The notes: generated from the letters alone by a model not told the origin. DNA of 64,000 bases from Cupriavidus necator (GCF_013141915.1 NZ_SROX01000018.1:87132-151131); one strand, 5' to 3'. Shown: positions 8,673 through 17,727, counted from the stretch's first letter. Program-made: numbers and translations.

Positions 8673-9296
8673 TCAGAGGCCGAAGCGAGCGATGTCGCCG
8701 CGGCCCGCGCGGACCAGTTCCGGCTCGCCGCCCGTCAGGTCGATCACCGTGGTCGGCTGCGCCGGGGCCGGGCCGCCGTCCACCACCAGGTCGAGCTGCT
8801 TTTCCAGCCGTGCGCGGATTTGGGCCGGGTCGTTGAGCGGTGCCTCGTCGCCCGGCAGCTGCAGCGTCGCCGAGATCAGCGGCTCGCCGGTTTCGCCCAG
8901 CAACGCCAGCGGGATGGCATGCTCGGGCACGCGCACGCCGATGGTCTTGCGCGCCGGGTGCGACAGCCGCCGTGGCACTTCCTTGGTCGCTTCCAGGATA
9001 AACACGTACGGGCCCGGCGTGGCGCCCTTGAGCCAGCGGTACTGCCGGTTGTCGACGCGGGCAAAGTTGCCGAGTTCGGACAGGTCGCGGCACATCAGCG
9101 TCAGGTGGTGGCGGTCGTCGATGCCACGCAGCCGGCGCAGGCGCTCGACCGCGGCCTTGTCGTCGAGCCGGCACGCCAGCGCATAGCTGGAGTCGGTCGG
9201 CAGCGCGATCAGCCCGCCTTTCTGCAGGATCTGGGCCGCCTGCTTGACCAGGCGCGACTGCGGGTTGAGCGGATGGATCTCAAAGTACTGGGACAT
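8673..9296 (-). CDS. YciO-subfamily member of the Sua5/TsaC (threonylcarbamoyl-AMP synthase) family
   Basis: A 207-residue YrdC-fold protein. The segment GGLIALPTDSSYALACRL forms the nucleotide/carbonate-binding cleft, and DDRHHLTLMCRDLSELGNFARV is the diagnostic YciO pattern, unlike the KxR..SxN pattern of TsaC. True threonylcarbamoyl-AMP synthase activity for tRNA t6A should therefore not be assumed; the cell probably has a separate tsaC. In E. coli, yciO also sits next to the PHP gene yciV, as here, so a shared but poorly defined RNA-related role is likely. Confidence 0.85.
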   Translation of the reverse strand: MSQYFEIHPLNPQSRLVKQAAQILQKGGLIALPTDSSYALACRLDDKAAVERLRRLRGIDDRHHLTLMCRDLSELGNFARVDNRQYRWLKGATPGPYVFILEATKEVPRRLSHPARKTIGVRVPEHAIPLALLGETGEPLISATLQLPGDEAPLNDPAQIRARLEKQLDLVVDGGPAPAQPTTVIDLTGGEPELVRAGRGDIARFGL

Positions 9297-9365
9297 GGAC
9301 CAGGGAGCGGAGTCGGATCAAACGGAGCGGCATCCGGGGTCTGGCCCCGGCCAGGCGGGGCGCGC

Positions 9366-10211
9366 CTACCAGTCGTGCCAGACCGGTGTGACCGTGGGCG
9401 GCAGCGGCGGCAGCTTGCCGAGCTCCACCCGGCCTTCGCCGGGGCCGTGAAAGTCAGTGCCGCGCGAAGCCATCAGCCCGTAGTGCCGCGCCACTTCGGC
9501 GTAGCGGCGGTACTGGTCGGGCGTATGGCTGCCGGTCACCACCTCGACCGCGCCGCCGCCCAGCGCCGTGAATTCATCGAACAGCGCGTCGTGCTGGGTG
9601 TCGGTGTAGTGGTAGCGGCCCGGGTGCGCCATCACCGCGATGCCGCCGGCCGCGCGGATCCAGCGCACCGCTTCGCCCAGGCTGGCCCAGCGGTGCCCGA
9701 CATAGCCGGGGCGGCCCTCCGACAGGTACTCGCTGAAGACATCGCCGATGGTGGCGCAACGGCCCCGGTCGACCAGCCATCGCGCGAAATGCGTGCGCGA
9801 GATCAGGTCCGGATTGCCCACGTACTGCAAGGCGCCTTCATAAGCCCCGGTGATGCCCACTCTGGCCAGCGCGTCCGCGATGTCGCGCGCGCGCCGCGCC
9901 CGGCCCGAGCGGGTCTCGGTCAGGCCATCGATCAGTTCCGGGCAGAACGGGTCGATCTGCAGGCCGACGATATGCACGGTCTGCCCCGCCCATGTCACCG
10001 AGATCTCGACGCCCGGCACATAGCGCATGCCGAATTCTTCGGCGGCGGCGCGTGCCTCGGCCTGCCCGCCCAGCTCGTCGTGGTCGGTCAGCGCCCAGAA
10101 CGCAACCCCCGCGTCGCGGGCGATCTGCGCCACGGCGCGCGGCGCGAGCGTGCCGTCGGAAACGGTGGAATGGCAATGCAGGTCGGCATTGATGGCGTGG
10201 GCGTTTTGCAT
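9366..10211 (-). CDS. PHP-domain phosphoesterase, YciV/RNase AM (3',5'-nucleoside bisphosphate phosphatase) family
   Basis: A 281-residue PHP-fold metalloenzyme. Ligand motifs are clear: ADLHCHSTVSDG, ALTDHDELGG, VPGVEIS, a central HFARWL segment, AHPGRYHY and a terminal GTDFHGPGE. E. coli YciV (RNase AM/Rnm) degrades short RNAs 5' to 3' and hydrolyses 3'-phosphoadenosine 5'-phosphate. The same activity is inferred. It is the first gene of the minus-strand run PHP-YciO-M50-methyltransferase. Its 3' neighbour starts 69 bp away, so co-transcription is plausible. Confidence 0.88.
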   Translation of the reverse strand: MQNAHAINADLHCHSTVSDGTLAPRAVAQIARDAGVAFWALTDHDELGGQAEARAAAEEFGMRYVPGVEISVTWAGQTVHIVGLQIDPFCPELIDGLTETRSGRARRARDIADALARVGITGAYEGALQYVGNPDLISRTHFARWLVDRGRCATIGDVFSEYLSEGRPGYVGHRWASLGEAVRWIRAAGGIAVMAHPGRYHYTDTQHDALFDEFTALGGGAVEVVTGSHTPDQYRRYAEVARHYGLMASRGTDFHGPGEGRVELGKLPPLPPTVTPVWHDW

Positions 10212-10358
10212 GGGGGCATTCTACTCCGGTCGCCCCTGGCCTGCGTGGCGCCGGCGCAGCCGGCAGCCCGCGCAAAGCCATGCCGGCAACGCTGGCGTCG
10301 GCGGAAAGCCGGTGGGTGCGGGGTATAGTCGGGCTTTGCACCGTCGATTCGCGGGCAC

Positions 10359-11453
10359 ATGGCGTGCCTGCCATGCCCCATGCCCATCGCTACCCCTGCT
10401 GCCGCCCCCGTCACCGCCACCGACGTACTGATCGTGGGTGCCGGTCCGGTCGGCCTGTTCGCTGCCTTCCAGGCTGGCGTGCTAGGCCTGAAATGTGAGC
10501 TGATCGATGTGCTCGACCGCGCCGGCGGCCAGTGCACCGAGCTCTATCCCGAGAAGCCGATCTACGACATTCCCGCCGTGCCGGGATGCCTGGCGCAGGA
10601 GCTGGTGGACCGGCTGCTGGAGCAATGCGCCCCCTTCGACTTCCCGATGCACTTTGGCCAGCGTGCCGAAAGCGTAGCGGAAATCCCGGCGCCGGAAGGC
10701 CGTGCCGGGCACGAACGCCTGCTGGTGACGACCGACGGCGGCAAGCGCTTCGAGGTCGCCGCGGTGCTGGTCTGCGCCGGCGCCGGCGCGTTCGCGCCGC
10801 AACGCGTAGCGCTGCCGGAGGCCCCGGCGCTGGAGGGCCGCCACGTACACTACGCGGTGCGTGATGTGTCGCACTTCGCGGGCAAGCGCGTGATCGTGGC
10901 CGGCGGCGGCGACTCGGCCCTGGACTGGGCGCTGGCGCTGCGCAAGGTCGCCGCGCGGGTGACGCTGCTGCACCGGCGCGAAGGCTTTCGCGCCGCGGAC
11001 GGCACCGTGGCCGAGATGCGCAGCGCGGTGGCCGCGGGCGAGATGGACTTCGTGGTCGGCATGCTGGGGGCGCTCCGCACTGCTGGCGACGGCGGCACGC
11101 TCAGCGAAGTCGAAGTGCGTACCCGCGATGGCAGCGCCGTACTGCCGGCCGAGGAACTGGTGGCCCTGTACGGCCTGGTGTCCGAGCCCGGCCCGATCGC
11201 GCAGTGGGACCTGGATATGCGCGCGGGCCGCATCCTGGTCGACACCACCACCTATGAAAGCTCGCGCCGCGGCATCTTTGCCGCGGGCGATATCGCGTTC
11301 TACCCCAACAAGCAAAAGCTGATCCTGTCAGGCTTCCACGAGGCCGCGCTGGCGCTGCGCCGCGCCTACCATTACGCGTTCCCGGAAAAGGCGCTGGTGC
11401 ACGTGCACACCAGCAACAACGCCGCGCTGAAGGAAAAGCTGACGCACGCCTGA
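10359..11453 (+). CDS. Ferredoxin/flavodoxin-NADP+ reductase, thioredoxin-reductase-like type
   Basis: A 364-residue FAD/NAD(P)-dependent oxidoreductase of the TrxR-like ferredoxin-NADP reductase class. The FAD site is VGAGPVGLFAAFQAG, followed by the diagnostic GGQCTELYPEKPIYDIP segment, while the CxxC of thioredoxin reductase is absent. The NADP site is VAGGGDSALDWALALR, and GDIAFYPNKQKLILSGFHEA completes the FAD domain. It passes electrons between NADPH and ferredoxin or flavodoxin in the cytoplasm. Start choice is uncertain: ATG at 10359 or ATG at 10380 (MPIATPAAAP); neither has a clear ribosome-binding site. A TATAGT at 10324-10329 could be its -10 box. Confidence 0.9.
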   Translation: MACLPCPMPIATPAAAPVTATDVLIVGAGPVGLFAAFQAGVLGLKCELIDVLDRAGGQCTELYPEKPIYDIPAVPGCLAQELVDRLLEQCAPFDFPMHFGQRAESVAEIPAPEGRAGHERLLVTTDGGKRFEVAAVLVCAGAGAFAPQRVALPEAPALEGRHVHYAVRDVSHFAGKRVIVAGGGDSALDWALALRKVAARVTLLHRREGFRAADGTVAEMRSAVAAGEMDFVVGMLGALRTAGDGGTLSEVEVRTRDGSAVLPAEELVALYGLVSEPGPIAQWDLDMRAGRILVDTTTYESSRRGIFAAGDIAFYPNKQKLILSGFHEAALALRRAYHYAFPEKALVHVHTSNNAALKEKLTHA

Positions 11454-11472
11454 GCGAACGCAGGCGCCGGTA

Positions 11473-12372
11473 TCACAGACCGGTGCAGAACGATTCCACC
11501 AGCTCGGCCACGGCGGCGGGCTGGTCGTGGTGCAGCATGTGGCCGGCATCGTCCACCACCGCCTCGCGGAAGTCGCGGAACGCGCCAAAGCGCTGCTTGA
11601 ATTCATCGATGGCCTGCTTGTGGGCGATATGGCGCAGCGTCTCCGAGTCGCGCGCTTCCACGTGCAATACCGGGGCCGTGACCTGCTCCCAGATCGCCAT
11701 CACTTCATCGAGCCGGTACAGCATCGGGTTGACCAGCTTGTGCGCGGGGTCGCCCAGGATTTCCCAGCGGCCTTGCGCGTTGCGGCGCGACCAGTGTTCG
11801 GCCAGGAATGCGGCGCGGTCGTCGGGCAGGCGCGGGTTGGTCTTCTGCAGCCGCGCGGCAACGCCGTCGAGGCCGTCATAGGTCTTCAGTTCGGCGCCCG
11901 CGCGCAGTTCGTCGAGCCAGCGCGCATAGCGCCTGGGCGCATGCTCCGGCCGTGTCGCGGTCATGCCGAAGCCCTCCAGGTCCACCACGCGGCGTACGCG
12001 CTGCGGGCGGATGCCGGCATACAGGCAGATCACGTTGGCGCCCATGCTGTGGCCGACCAGGTCGACCTTGCCCTCGGGCTGGTAGTGGTCGAGCAAGGCC
12101 TCCAGGTCGGCGACATAGTCGGCAAACCAGTACGACTGCGTGCCCGGGTAGCGCGTGGGCCAGTCGGTCTCGCCAAAGCCGCGCCAGTCGGGCGCGATCA
12201 CGTGCCAGTCGCCACGCAGATGGTCGACCAGGAACTGGAACGATGCGGCCACGTCCATCCATCCATGCAGCATGAACAGCTTGCGCGCGCCCGGCGTGCC
12301 CCAGTGGCGCACGTGGTAGCGCAGCCCGCGCACCGTGATAAATTCAGACCGCGAGGTTTCCTTGATTGTCAT
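11473..12372 (-). CDS. Alpha/beta hydrolase
   Basis: A 299-residue alpha/beta hydrolase. The oxyanion segment is FMLHGWMDVAASF and the nucleophile elbow GHSMGAN puts the catalytic serine at 109. The acid lies in the VEARDSETL region and the histidine in DDAGHMLHHDQP. The start at 12372 has AAGGGTGGAG just upstream. The longer reading frame runs back through the operator palindrome and is not plausible. Being divergent from an acyl-CoA synthetase, it may hydrolyse an ester or thioester related to that enzyme's substrate, but this is inference. Confidence 0.85.
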   Translation of the reverse strand: MTIKETSRSEFITVRGLRYHVRHWGTPGARKLFMLHGWMDVAASFQFLVDHLRGDWHVIAPDWRGFGETDWPTRYPGTQSYWFADYVADLEALLDHYQPEGKVDLVGHSMGANVICLYAGIRPQRVRRVVDLEGFGMTATRPEHAPRRYARWLDELRAGAELKTYDGLDGVAARLQKTNPRLPDDRAAFLAEHWSRRNAQGRWEILGDPAHKLVNPMLYRLDEVMAIWEQVTAPVLHVEARDSETLRHIAHKQAIDEFKQRFGAFRDFREAVVDDAGHMLHHDQPAAVAELVESFCTGL

Positions 12373-12435
12373 TGTCTCCACCCTTGCGTCGGGATCTTTC
12401 CCGCCGGGGGCTGGCGAGGAAGCCACGACAAAATA

Positions 12436-12447
12436 GAACGATCGTTC
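12436..12447. promoter_or_regulatory. Perfect GAACGATCGTTC palindrome between divergent genes (TetR-type operator candidate)
   Basis: A 12-bp perfect palindrome stands midway between the start codons of the alpha/beta hydrolase and the acyl-CoA synthetase. It directly abuts TATTTT on the minus strand (12430-12435), and CATTAT/TATAGC lies 10 bp away on the plus strand. One bound regulator could thus cover both promoters. The ACGATCGT core resembles operators of TetR-family regulators of acyl-CoA metabolism. No TetR gene is in the window. Confidence 0.6.
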
Positions 12448-12491
12448 GCTTACGGGCATTATAGCGGCAGCGGACCCGACGGAGACCTTGA

Positions 12492-14222
12492 ATGACCGCA
12501 GCTGCCTTGCCGGCAAGCCGGCGCGACGACTACCGCGCCCTGTACGAATCCTTCCGCTGGGAGATTCCGCCGCAATTCAACATCGCAGAAGCCTGCTGCG
12601 GGCGCTGGGCGCGGGATCCGGCCACGATGGACCGCATCGCGGTCTATACCGAGCACGAGGACGGCCGCCGCAACGCGCATAGCTTTGCCTACCTCCAGGC
12701 CGAGGCCAACCGGTTGTCGGCGGCGCTGCGCTCGCTCGGCGTGGCGCGCGGCGAGCGCGTGGCAATCGTGATGCCGCAGCGCATCGAGACCGTGATCGCG
12801 CATATGGCGATCTACCAGCTGGGCGCGATCGCGATGCCGCTGTCGATGCTGTTCGGGCCGGAGGCGCTGGCCTACCGCATCGCGCACAGCGAAGCCACCG
12901 TGGCCATCGCCGACGAGACCTCGATCGACAACCTGCTGGCGGCGCGTCCGGAATGCCCGACGCTGGCCACCGTGATCGCCGCCGGCGATGCCCATGGCCG
13001 CGGCGACCAGGACTGGGACGTGCTGCTCGCCGCGCAGCTGCCAACTTTTGTCGCCGAGCAGACCAAGGCCGACGAGGCCGCGGTGCTGATCTACACCAGC
13101 GGCACCACCGGCCCACCCAAGGGCGCGCTGATCCCGCACCGCGCGCTGATCGGCAATCTGACCGGCTTTGTCTGCTCGCAGAACTGGTATCCGCAGGACG
13201 ACGACGTGTTCTGGAGCCCGGCCGACTGGGCCTGGACCGGCGGGTTGTGGGACGCGCTGATGCCGGCGCTGTATTTCGGCAAGCCTATCGTCGGCTACCA
13301 GGGCCGCTTTTCCGCCGAGCGCGCCTTCGAGCTGCTGCAGCGCTATGCCGTCACCAACACCTTCCTGTTCCCGACCGCGCTCAAGCAGATGATGAAGGCC
13401 TGCCCCGAGCCGCGCCGGCACTACGACATCCGCCTGCGCGCGCTGATGAGCGCCGGCGAGGCCGTGGGCGAGACCGTGTTCGACTGGTGCCGCGACGCCC
13501 TCGGGGTGCTCGTCAACGAGATGTTCGGCCAGACCGAGATCAATTACATCGTCGGCAACTGCACCGCGCAGAACGACGACGCGCGCCTGGGCTGGCCGGC
13601 GCGCCCGGGTTCGATGGGGCGCCCCTACCCCGGCCACCGCGTGCAGGTGATCGACGACGAAGGCCGTCCCTGCCCGCCCGGCGAGGACGGCGAGGTGGCG
13701 GTATGCGCCACCGACAGCGCCGGGCATCCGGACCCGGTGTTCTTCCTCGGCTACTGGAAGAACGAAGCCGCTACCGCGGCCAAGTACACCGAGCGCGACG
13801 GCCTGCGCTGGTGCCGCACCGGCGACCTGGCGCGCGTCGATGCCGACGGCTACCTGTGGTACCAGGGGCGCGCCGACGATGTGTTCAAGTCGTCGGGCTA
13901 CCGCATCGGGCCGAGCGAGATCGAGAACTGCCTGCTCAAGCATCCCGCGGTCTCCAACTGTGCCGTGGTGCCGTCACCCGATCCGGAGCGCGGCGCGGTG
14001 GTCAAGGCCTTCGTGGTGCTGACGCCGGCGGTGGCGCGCTCCTTCGACGGCGACGCGGCGCTGGTCGCGGAACTGCAGGCCCATGTGCGCGGCCAATTGG
14101 CGCCGTACGAATACCCGAAGGCGATCGAATTCATCGACCAGTTGCCGATGACGACCACGGGCAAGATCCAGCGGCGGGTGTTGCGGCTGCTGGAGGAGGA
14201 GCGCGCCGCCGGGCGCGCCTAG
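12492..14222 (+). CDS. AMP-forming acyl-CoA synthetase (medium-chain/ACSM-like)
   Basis: A 576-residue member of the adenylate-forming family that activates a carboxylic acid to its CoA thioester with ATP. The P-loop is YTSGTTGPPKG (201-211), and MFGQTEINYIVGNC is the core motif A5. GDLARVDADGYLWYQGRADDVFKSSGYRIGPSEIE covers motifs A7-A8, and PMTTTGKIQRR contains the adenylation lysine. The overall pattern (PPQFNIAEACC, WSPADWAWTGGLWD) resembles acetyl/medium-chain enzymes rather than FadD. The exact substrate is unknown. GGAG lies 7 nt before the ATG. It overlaps the convergent LysR gene by 3-4 bp at the stop codons. Confidence 0.87.
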   Translation: MTAAALPASRRDDYRALYESFRWEIPPQFNIAEACCGRWARDPATMDRIAVYTEHEDGRRNAHSFAYLQAEANRLSAALRSLGVARGERVAIVMPQRIETVIAHMAIYQLGAIAMPLSMLFGPEALAYRIAHSEATVAIADETSIDNLLAARPECPTLATVIAAGDAHGRGDQDWDVLLAAQLPTFVAEQTKADEAAVLIYTSGTTGPPKGALIPHRALIGNLTGFVCSQNWYPQDDDVFWSPADWAWTGGLWDALMPALYFGKPIVGYQGRFSAERAFELLQRYAVTNTFLFPTALKQMMKACPEPRRHYDIRLRALMSAGEAVGETVFDWCRDALGVLVNEMFGQTEINYIVGNCTAQNDDARLGWPARPGSMGRPYPGHRVQVIDDEGRPCPPGEDGEVAVCATDSAGHPDPVFFLGYWKNEAATAAKYTERDGLRWCRTGDLARVDADGYLWYQGRADDVFKSSGYRIGPSEIENCLLKHPAVSNCAVVPSPDPERGAVVKAFVVLTPAVARSFDGDAALVAELQAHVRGQLAPYEYPKAIEFIDQLPMTTTGKIQRRVLRLLEEERAAGRA

Positions 14223-15127
14223 CCCCGGGCGGGCGCGCCCTCGGCAGGAAAGACGCGCGCGCTCAGGAAATCGACCAGCGCCCGCACTTTGGGCGAGGGA
14301 TGCCGGCTCGCCGGCCACAGCACATGGAAGGCCTTGGCCGGTCCCACATGATCGGCCAGGAGCTGGCACAGGCTGCCAGCGGCCAGCTGCTCGCGGATGG
14401 CGAAGTCCGGCAGGCAGGCAATGCCCAGCCCACGCAGCGCAAAGCACAGGCGCGTCTCGATGTTGTTGCAGATCATCGAGGTCGGCAACGCGGGCTCGGG
14501 CTCACCGGGCGCGCGCCGCAGCGGCCATGCCTCGAGCTTGCCGGTATGGGGAAAGCGGTAATGCAGGCAAGCATGGCCAGCCAGGTCGGCCGGCACCTTG
14601 GGCGTGCCGCGCTGCGCCAGATAGGCGGGCGAGGCCACCAGCATCGCCTGGAACGCGCCCAGCCGGCGCGCCGAGAGGCGCGAGTCGGCGGGCTCGCCGG
14701 TGCGGACGACGGCATCGAAACCCTCCTCGATGACATCGACCAGCTGGTCCGTGAAATCCAGGTCGAGCTCGATGTCCGGATACGCGCGCATGAAATCGCC
14801 CAGCACGGGCAACACCAGCGAGCTGACCAGCGGCAGGCTGACCCGCAGCCGGCCGCGCGGCGCCGCGGTGGCTTCGGCCAGCTCCAGCTCCGCCGCTTCG
14901 ATCTCGGCCAGAACGCGGCGGCTGCGCTCCAGGAACAATGCGCCTTCGGCCGTCAGCGTGACGCTGCGTGTGCTGCGGTGGAACAGCCGCACGCCGAACC
15001 TCTGTTCCAGCCGCGCCACGCTCTTGCCGATGGCCGAGGCCGACACCCCCAGCAAGCGTCCGGCCGCGACAAAACTGCGGGTTTCGGCGACCTGCACAAA
15101 CACCGCGAAGCCACTGAGGCTATCCAT
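14219..15127 (-). CDS. LysR-family transcriptional regulator
   Basis: A 302-residue LTTR. Residues 1-60 are the winged helix-turn-helix (FAVFVQVAETRSFVAAGRLLGVSASAIGKSVARLEQRFGVRLFHRSTR), followed by the linker helix and the substrate-binding domain. The start ATG at 15127 has GGGAG four bases upstream; an ATG seven codons earlier is possible. It belongs to the CrgA-like group common in Burkholderiales. Divergence from the serine hydrolase-MFS pair suggests that it controls those genes and itself through the dyad at 15151-15171. The inducer is unknown. Confidence 0.92.
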   Translation of the reverse strand: MDSLSGFAVFVQVAETRSFVAAGRLLGVSASAIGKSVARLEQRFGVRLFHRSTRSVTLTAEGALFLERSRRVLAEIEAAELELAEATAAPRGRLRVSLPLVSSLVLPVLGDFMRAYPDIELDLDFTDQLVDVIEEGFDAVVRTGEPADSRLSARRLGAFQAMLVASPAYLAQRGTPKVPADLAGHACLHYRFPHTGKLEAWPLRRAPGEPEPALPTSMICNNIETRLCFALRGLGIACLPDFAIREQLAAGSLCQLLADHVGPAKAFHVLWPASRHPSPKVRALVDFLSARVFPAEGAPARG

Positions 15128-15150
15128 GATGCTCCCGATTGCGGACATAA

Positions 15151-15171
15151 AGTTCCGGAGAAAAAGGAACT
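15151..15171. promoter_or_regulatory. Dyad between LysR gene and serine hydrolase gene (LysR-box candidate)
   Basis: Arms AGTTCC and GGAACT are separated by 9 bp in the 114-bp divergent gap. The dyad lies 24 nt upstream of the LysR start and about 15 bp upstream of a TTTAAT (15187-15192), which could be the -10 box of the hydrolase. Such a position is usual for LysR-type autoregulated divergent promoters. Confidence 0.5.
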
Positions 15172-15241
15172 GTAGCCCACTTTTTCTTTAATCGCCGGAT
15201 CCTTATCGTCGGCAGGTCACTCACCGCACAAGGAACCTGCC

Positions 15242-16465
15242 GTGTCTCTTCCCGCGATCGCCCCGTGCCGGGGCCTTTCCCCTGCTTGCGCAACGTCCCT
15301 CAATGCGCGCATCGAAGCCGTGGTCCACCAGGCGCTGGCGCAGCAGCGGCTGGTCGGCGTGGTGGTACTGGCCAGCCGCGACGGCGAGCTGGTGCACCAG
15401 CAGGCCGCAGGCCAGGCCGATCGGGAAAGCGGGCAGCCGATGACGGTCGATGCCATCTTCCGCCTGGCTTCCGTCAGCAAGCCAATCGTTTCGGTGGCCG
15501 CGCTGGTGCTGGTGGCACATGGCCGCCTCGACCTGGACCAGGACATCGAGCGCTGGCTGCCCGAGTTCCGCCCGCGCCTGGCCGATGGCCGGCCGGCTCG
15601 GATCACGGCGCGGCAGCTGCTCAGCCATACCGCCGGCTTCGGCTATCGCTTCTTCGAGGCTGGCGCGGACGGGCCCTATGCCCGCGCCGGCGTCTCCGAC
15701 GGCATGGACGACGCCACCATCAGCCTGGCCGAGAACCTGCGGCGCATCGCCAGCGTGCCCTTGCTGTACCAACCGGGCACGGCATGGGGCTACTCGCTTG
15801 CCACCGACGTGCTGGGCGCGCTGATCGAGCGCGTCCATGGCACGCCGCTGGACCTCGCCGTGCGCCAACTGGTCACCGGCCCGCTCGGCATGGCCGACAC
15901 CGGCTTCACGGCGCGCGCTGCGCACCGCGTGCCGACTCCATACGTGAACGACAGCCCCCGCCCGCACCGCTTGCGCGAAGGCGAAGCCGTACCCGTGATC
16001 GAAGGCACCGCCGGCATTCGCTACAGCCTTGCCCGCATCTTCAACGACCAGGCCTTTCCTTCCGGCGGGGCCGGCATGGCAGGCACGGCGCCAGACTTCC
16101 TGCGCTTGCTGGAGACCCTGCGCCAAGGCGGCGGCGCGTTGCTGCCCGCAGCGCTGGTCGCCGACATGGGACGCGACCAGACCGGCGGCCTGGACCTGCC
16201 CGATGCGCCCGGCACCGGCTTCGGACTGGGCTTCTCGGTGCTGCGCGACCCGCGCCGGGCGGGTTCCCCGGAATCCGCCGGGACCTGGCGCTGGGGCGGC
16301 GCGTACGGCCACGCCTGGTTCGTGGACCGCAGCCAGGGACTGAGCGTGGTCGCGTTCACCAACACCTTGTATGAGGGCATGTCCGGCCGCTTTGTCACCG
16401 ACCTGCGCGACGCGGTCTATGGGGTGGCCCCGGCCGCCGCGCAGCCATGCCAACGCAGCGCATAG
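15242..16465 (+). CDS. Serine hydrolase of the class C beta-lactamase/penicillin-binding-protein fold
   Basis: A 407-residue beta-lactamase-family hydrolase. The nucleophile motif SVSK is at 77-80. The second motif is a Tyr-Ser-Leu (GYSLATDVLG) rather than YxN, and WGGAYGHAWFVD replaces the KTG-like third motif, a pattern seen in esterases of this fold. No signal peptide is evident, so a cytoplasmic esterase or amidase is more likely than a true beta-lactamase. The GTG start has AAGGA eight bases upstream. It overlaps slightly with the region upstream of the MFS gene and is probably co-transcribed with it. Confidence 0.85.
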   Translation: MSLPAIAPCRGLSPACATSLNARIEAVVHQALAQQRLVGVVVLASRDGELVHQQAAGQADRESGQPMTVDAIFRLASVSKPIVSVAALVLVAHGRLDLDQDIERWLPEFRPRLADGRPARITARQLLSHTAGFGYRFFEAGADGPYARAGVSDGMDDATISLAENLRRIASVPLLYQPGTAWGYSLATDVLGALIERVHGTPLDLAVRQLVTGPLGMADTGFTARAAHRVPTPYVNDSPRPHRLREGEAVPVIEGTAGIRYSLARIFNDQAFPSGGAGMAGTAPDFLRLLETLRQGGGALLPAALVADMGRDQTGGLDLPDAPGTGFGLGFSVLRDPRRAGSPESAGTWRWGGAYGHAWFVDRSQGLSVVAFTNTLYEGMSGRFVTDLRDAVYGVAPAAAQPCQRSA

Positions 16466-16515
16466 TGCCGCGCCACCCCTGTCCGCTACCCGTTCTTCCT
16501 GCTCAAGGCGCCAAC

Positions 16516-17721
16516 ATGACCATAGCCACCAACACGCTTGCAGACGATGCACACCCCGGCGCGCAGCCCGCGCGGCTACCGCTTCCGGCACTGCTTGCAC
16601 TTGCCGTCGCCGGCTTCATCACCGTCGTGACCGAGGCCTTGCCGGCGGGGCTGCTGCCGCAGATCGGCGCCGGCCTTGCGATTTCCGAACCGCTTGCCGG
16701 CCAGCTGATTACCGTCTACGCGTTCGGCTCACTGGTGGCGGCGATGCCGCTGACGGCGGCCACGCAGGGCCTGCGGCGGCGCCGGCTGCTGGTGCTTGCC
16801 ATCGCCGGCTTCGCCGTCGCCAACGCGCTCACGGCCTGGTCAGGAAGCTATGCCATGACGATGGCGGCGCGTTTTCTCGCAGGCGTTTCGGCAGGGCTGC
16901 TGTGGGCGCTGCTGGCCGGCTATGCCGGGCGCATGGTGCCGGATCACCTCAAGGGCCGTGCCATCGCCGTCGCGATGGTGGGCATCCCGCTCGCCCTGTC
17001 GCTGGGCGTGCCGTCCGGGACCTTCGTCGGAGCCATCATGGGCTGGCGTGCGGGGTTCGGCATCATCAGCGTGATCGCGCTCGGCCTGATTGCATGGGTG
17101 CTGGCGAGCGTGCCGGACTTTGCCGGCCAGCCCGCCGGCCAGCGGCTGCCGCTCGCGCGCGTGTTCACGCTGCCGGGCGTGCGCCCGGTGCTGTTCGTGA
17201 CGCTCGCCTTCGTGCTGGCGCACAACATCCTCTACACCTATATTGCGCCGTTCCTGCGCGCGGCCAACGCCGGGGCACGGCTGGACCTGGTGCTGCTCGT
17301 GTTCGGCGCGGCCTCGCTCGCCGGCATCTGGGTCACCGGCGTGCTGATCGACAGGTGGCTGCGGGCGCTGACGCTGGCCAGCACGCTGCTGTTCGGGCTC
17401 TCGGTGCTGGCGCTTGCGGCCGGTGGCGCGCACGCCGCGGTTACCTATGGCGCGGCCGGGATCTGGGGCCTCGGCTTTGGCGGCGTTTCCACGCTGTTCC
17501 AGACGGCGCTGGCAAAGACCGCCGGCAAGTCCGCCGACGTGGCGCAGTCGATGCTGGTCACGGCGTGGAACATCGCCATCGCCGGCGGCGGCGTCCTCGG
17601 CGGGCTGCTGCTCGACGGGCCGGGCATCGCAGCATTCGCGCCGGTGCTGTTGGCGCTGCTCGCGGCAACATGGCTGGCGGTGTGGTCGGCGCGCCGGCAT
17701 GGTTTCCCGCCGCGCCACTGA
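16516..17721 (+). CDS. MFS transporter, sugar-efflux/drug-efflux (DHA1) type
   Basis: A 401-residue inner-membrane protein with about 12 hydrophobic segments. The opening LLALAVAGFITVVTEALPAGLLPQIGAGL is the hallmark of the DHA1 group containing SotB and AraJ-like exporters, and RFLAGVSAGLLWALLAGYAGRM is the motif in the middle of the N-terminal half. A proton-driven export role is expected; the substrate is unknown. The ATG at 16516 follows AAGGCGCCAAC. It lies 50 bp after the serine hydrolase and under the same divergent LysR regulator, suggesting a hydrolyse-and-export pair. Confidence 0.87.
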   Translation: MTIATNTLADDAHPGAQPARLPLPALLALAVAGFITVVTEALPAGLLPQIGAGLAISEPLAGQLITVYAFGSLVAAMPLTAATQGLRRRRLLVLAIAGFAVANALTAWSGSYAMTMAARFLAGVSAGLLWALLAGYAGRMVPDHLKGRAIAVAMVGIPLALSLGVPSGTFVGAIMGWRAGFGIISVIALGLIAWVLASVPDFAGQPAGQRLPLARVFTLPGVRPVLFVTLAFVLAHNILYTYIAPFLRAANAGARLDLVLLVFGAASLAGIWVTGVLIDRWLRALTLASTLLFGLSVLALAAGGAHAAVTYGAAGIWGLGFGGVSTLFQTALAKTAGKSADVAQSMLVTAWNIAIAGGGVLGGLLLDGPGIAAFAPVLLALLAATWLAVWSARRHGFPPRH

Positions 17722-17727
17722 ACCAGC

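Noticed and set aside
12953..15175. Long open frame of 740 codons overlapping the acyl-CoA synthetase and LysR genes
   Set aside because: Arg/Ala-rich translation without motifs; it is the usual high-GC shadow of two well-supported genes in other frames.
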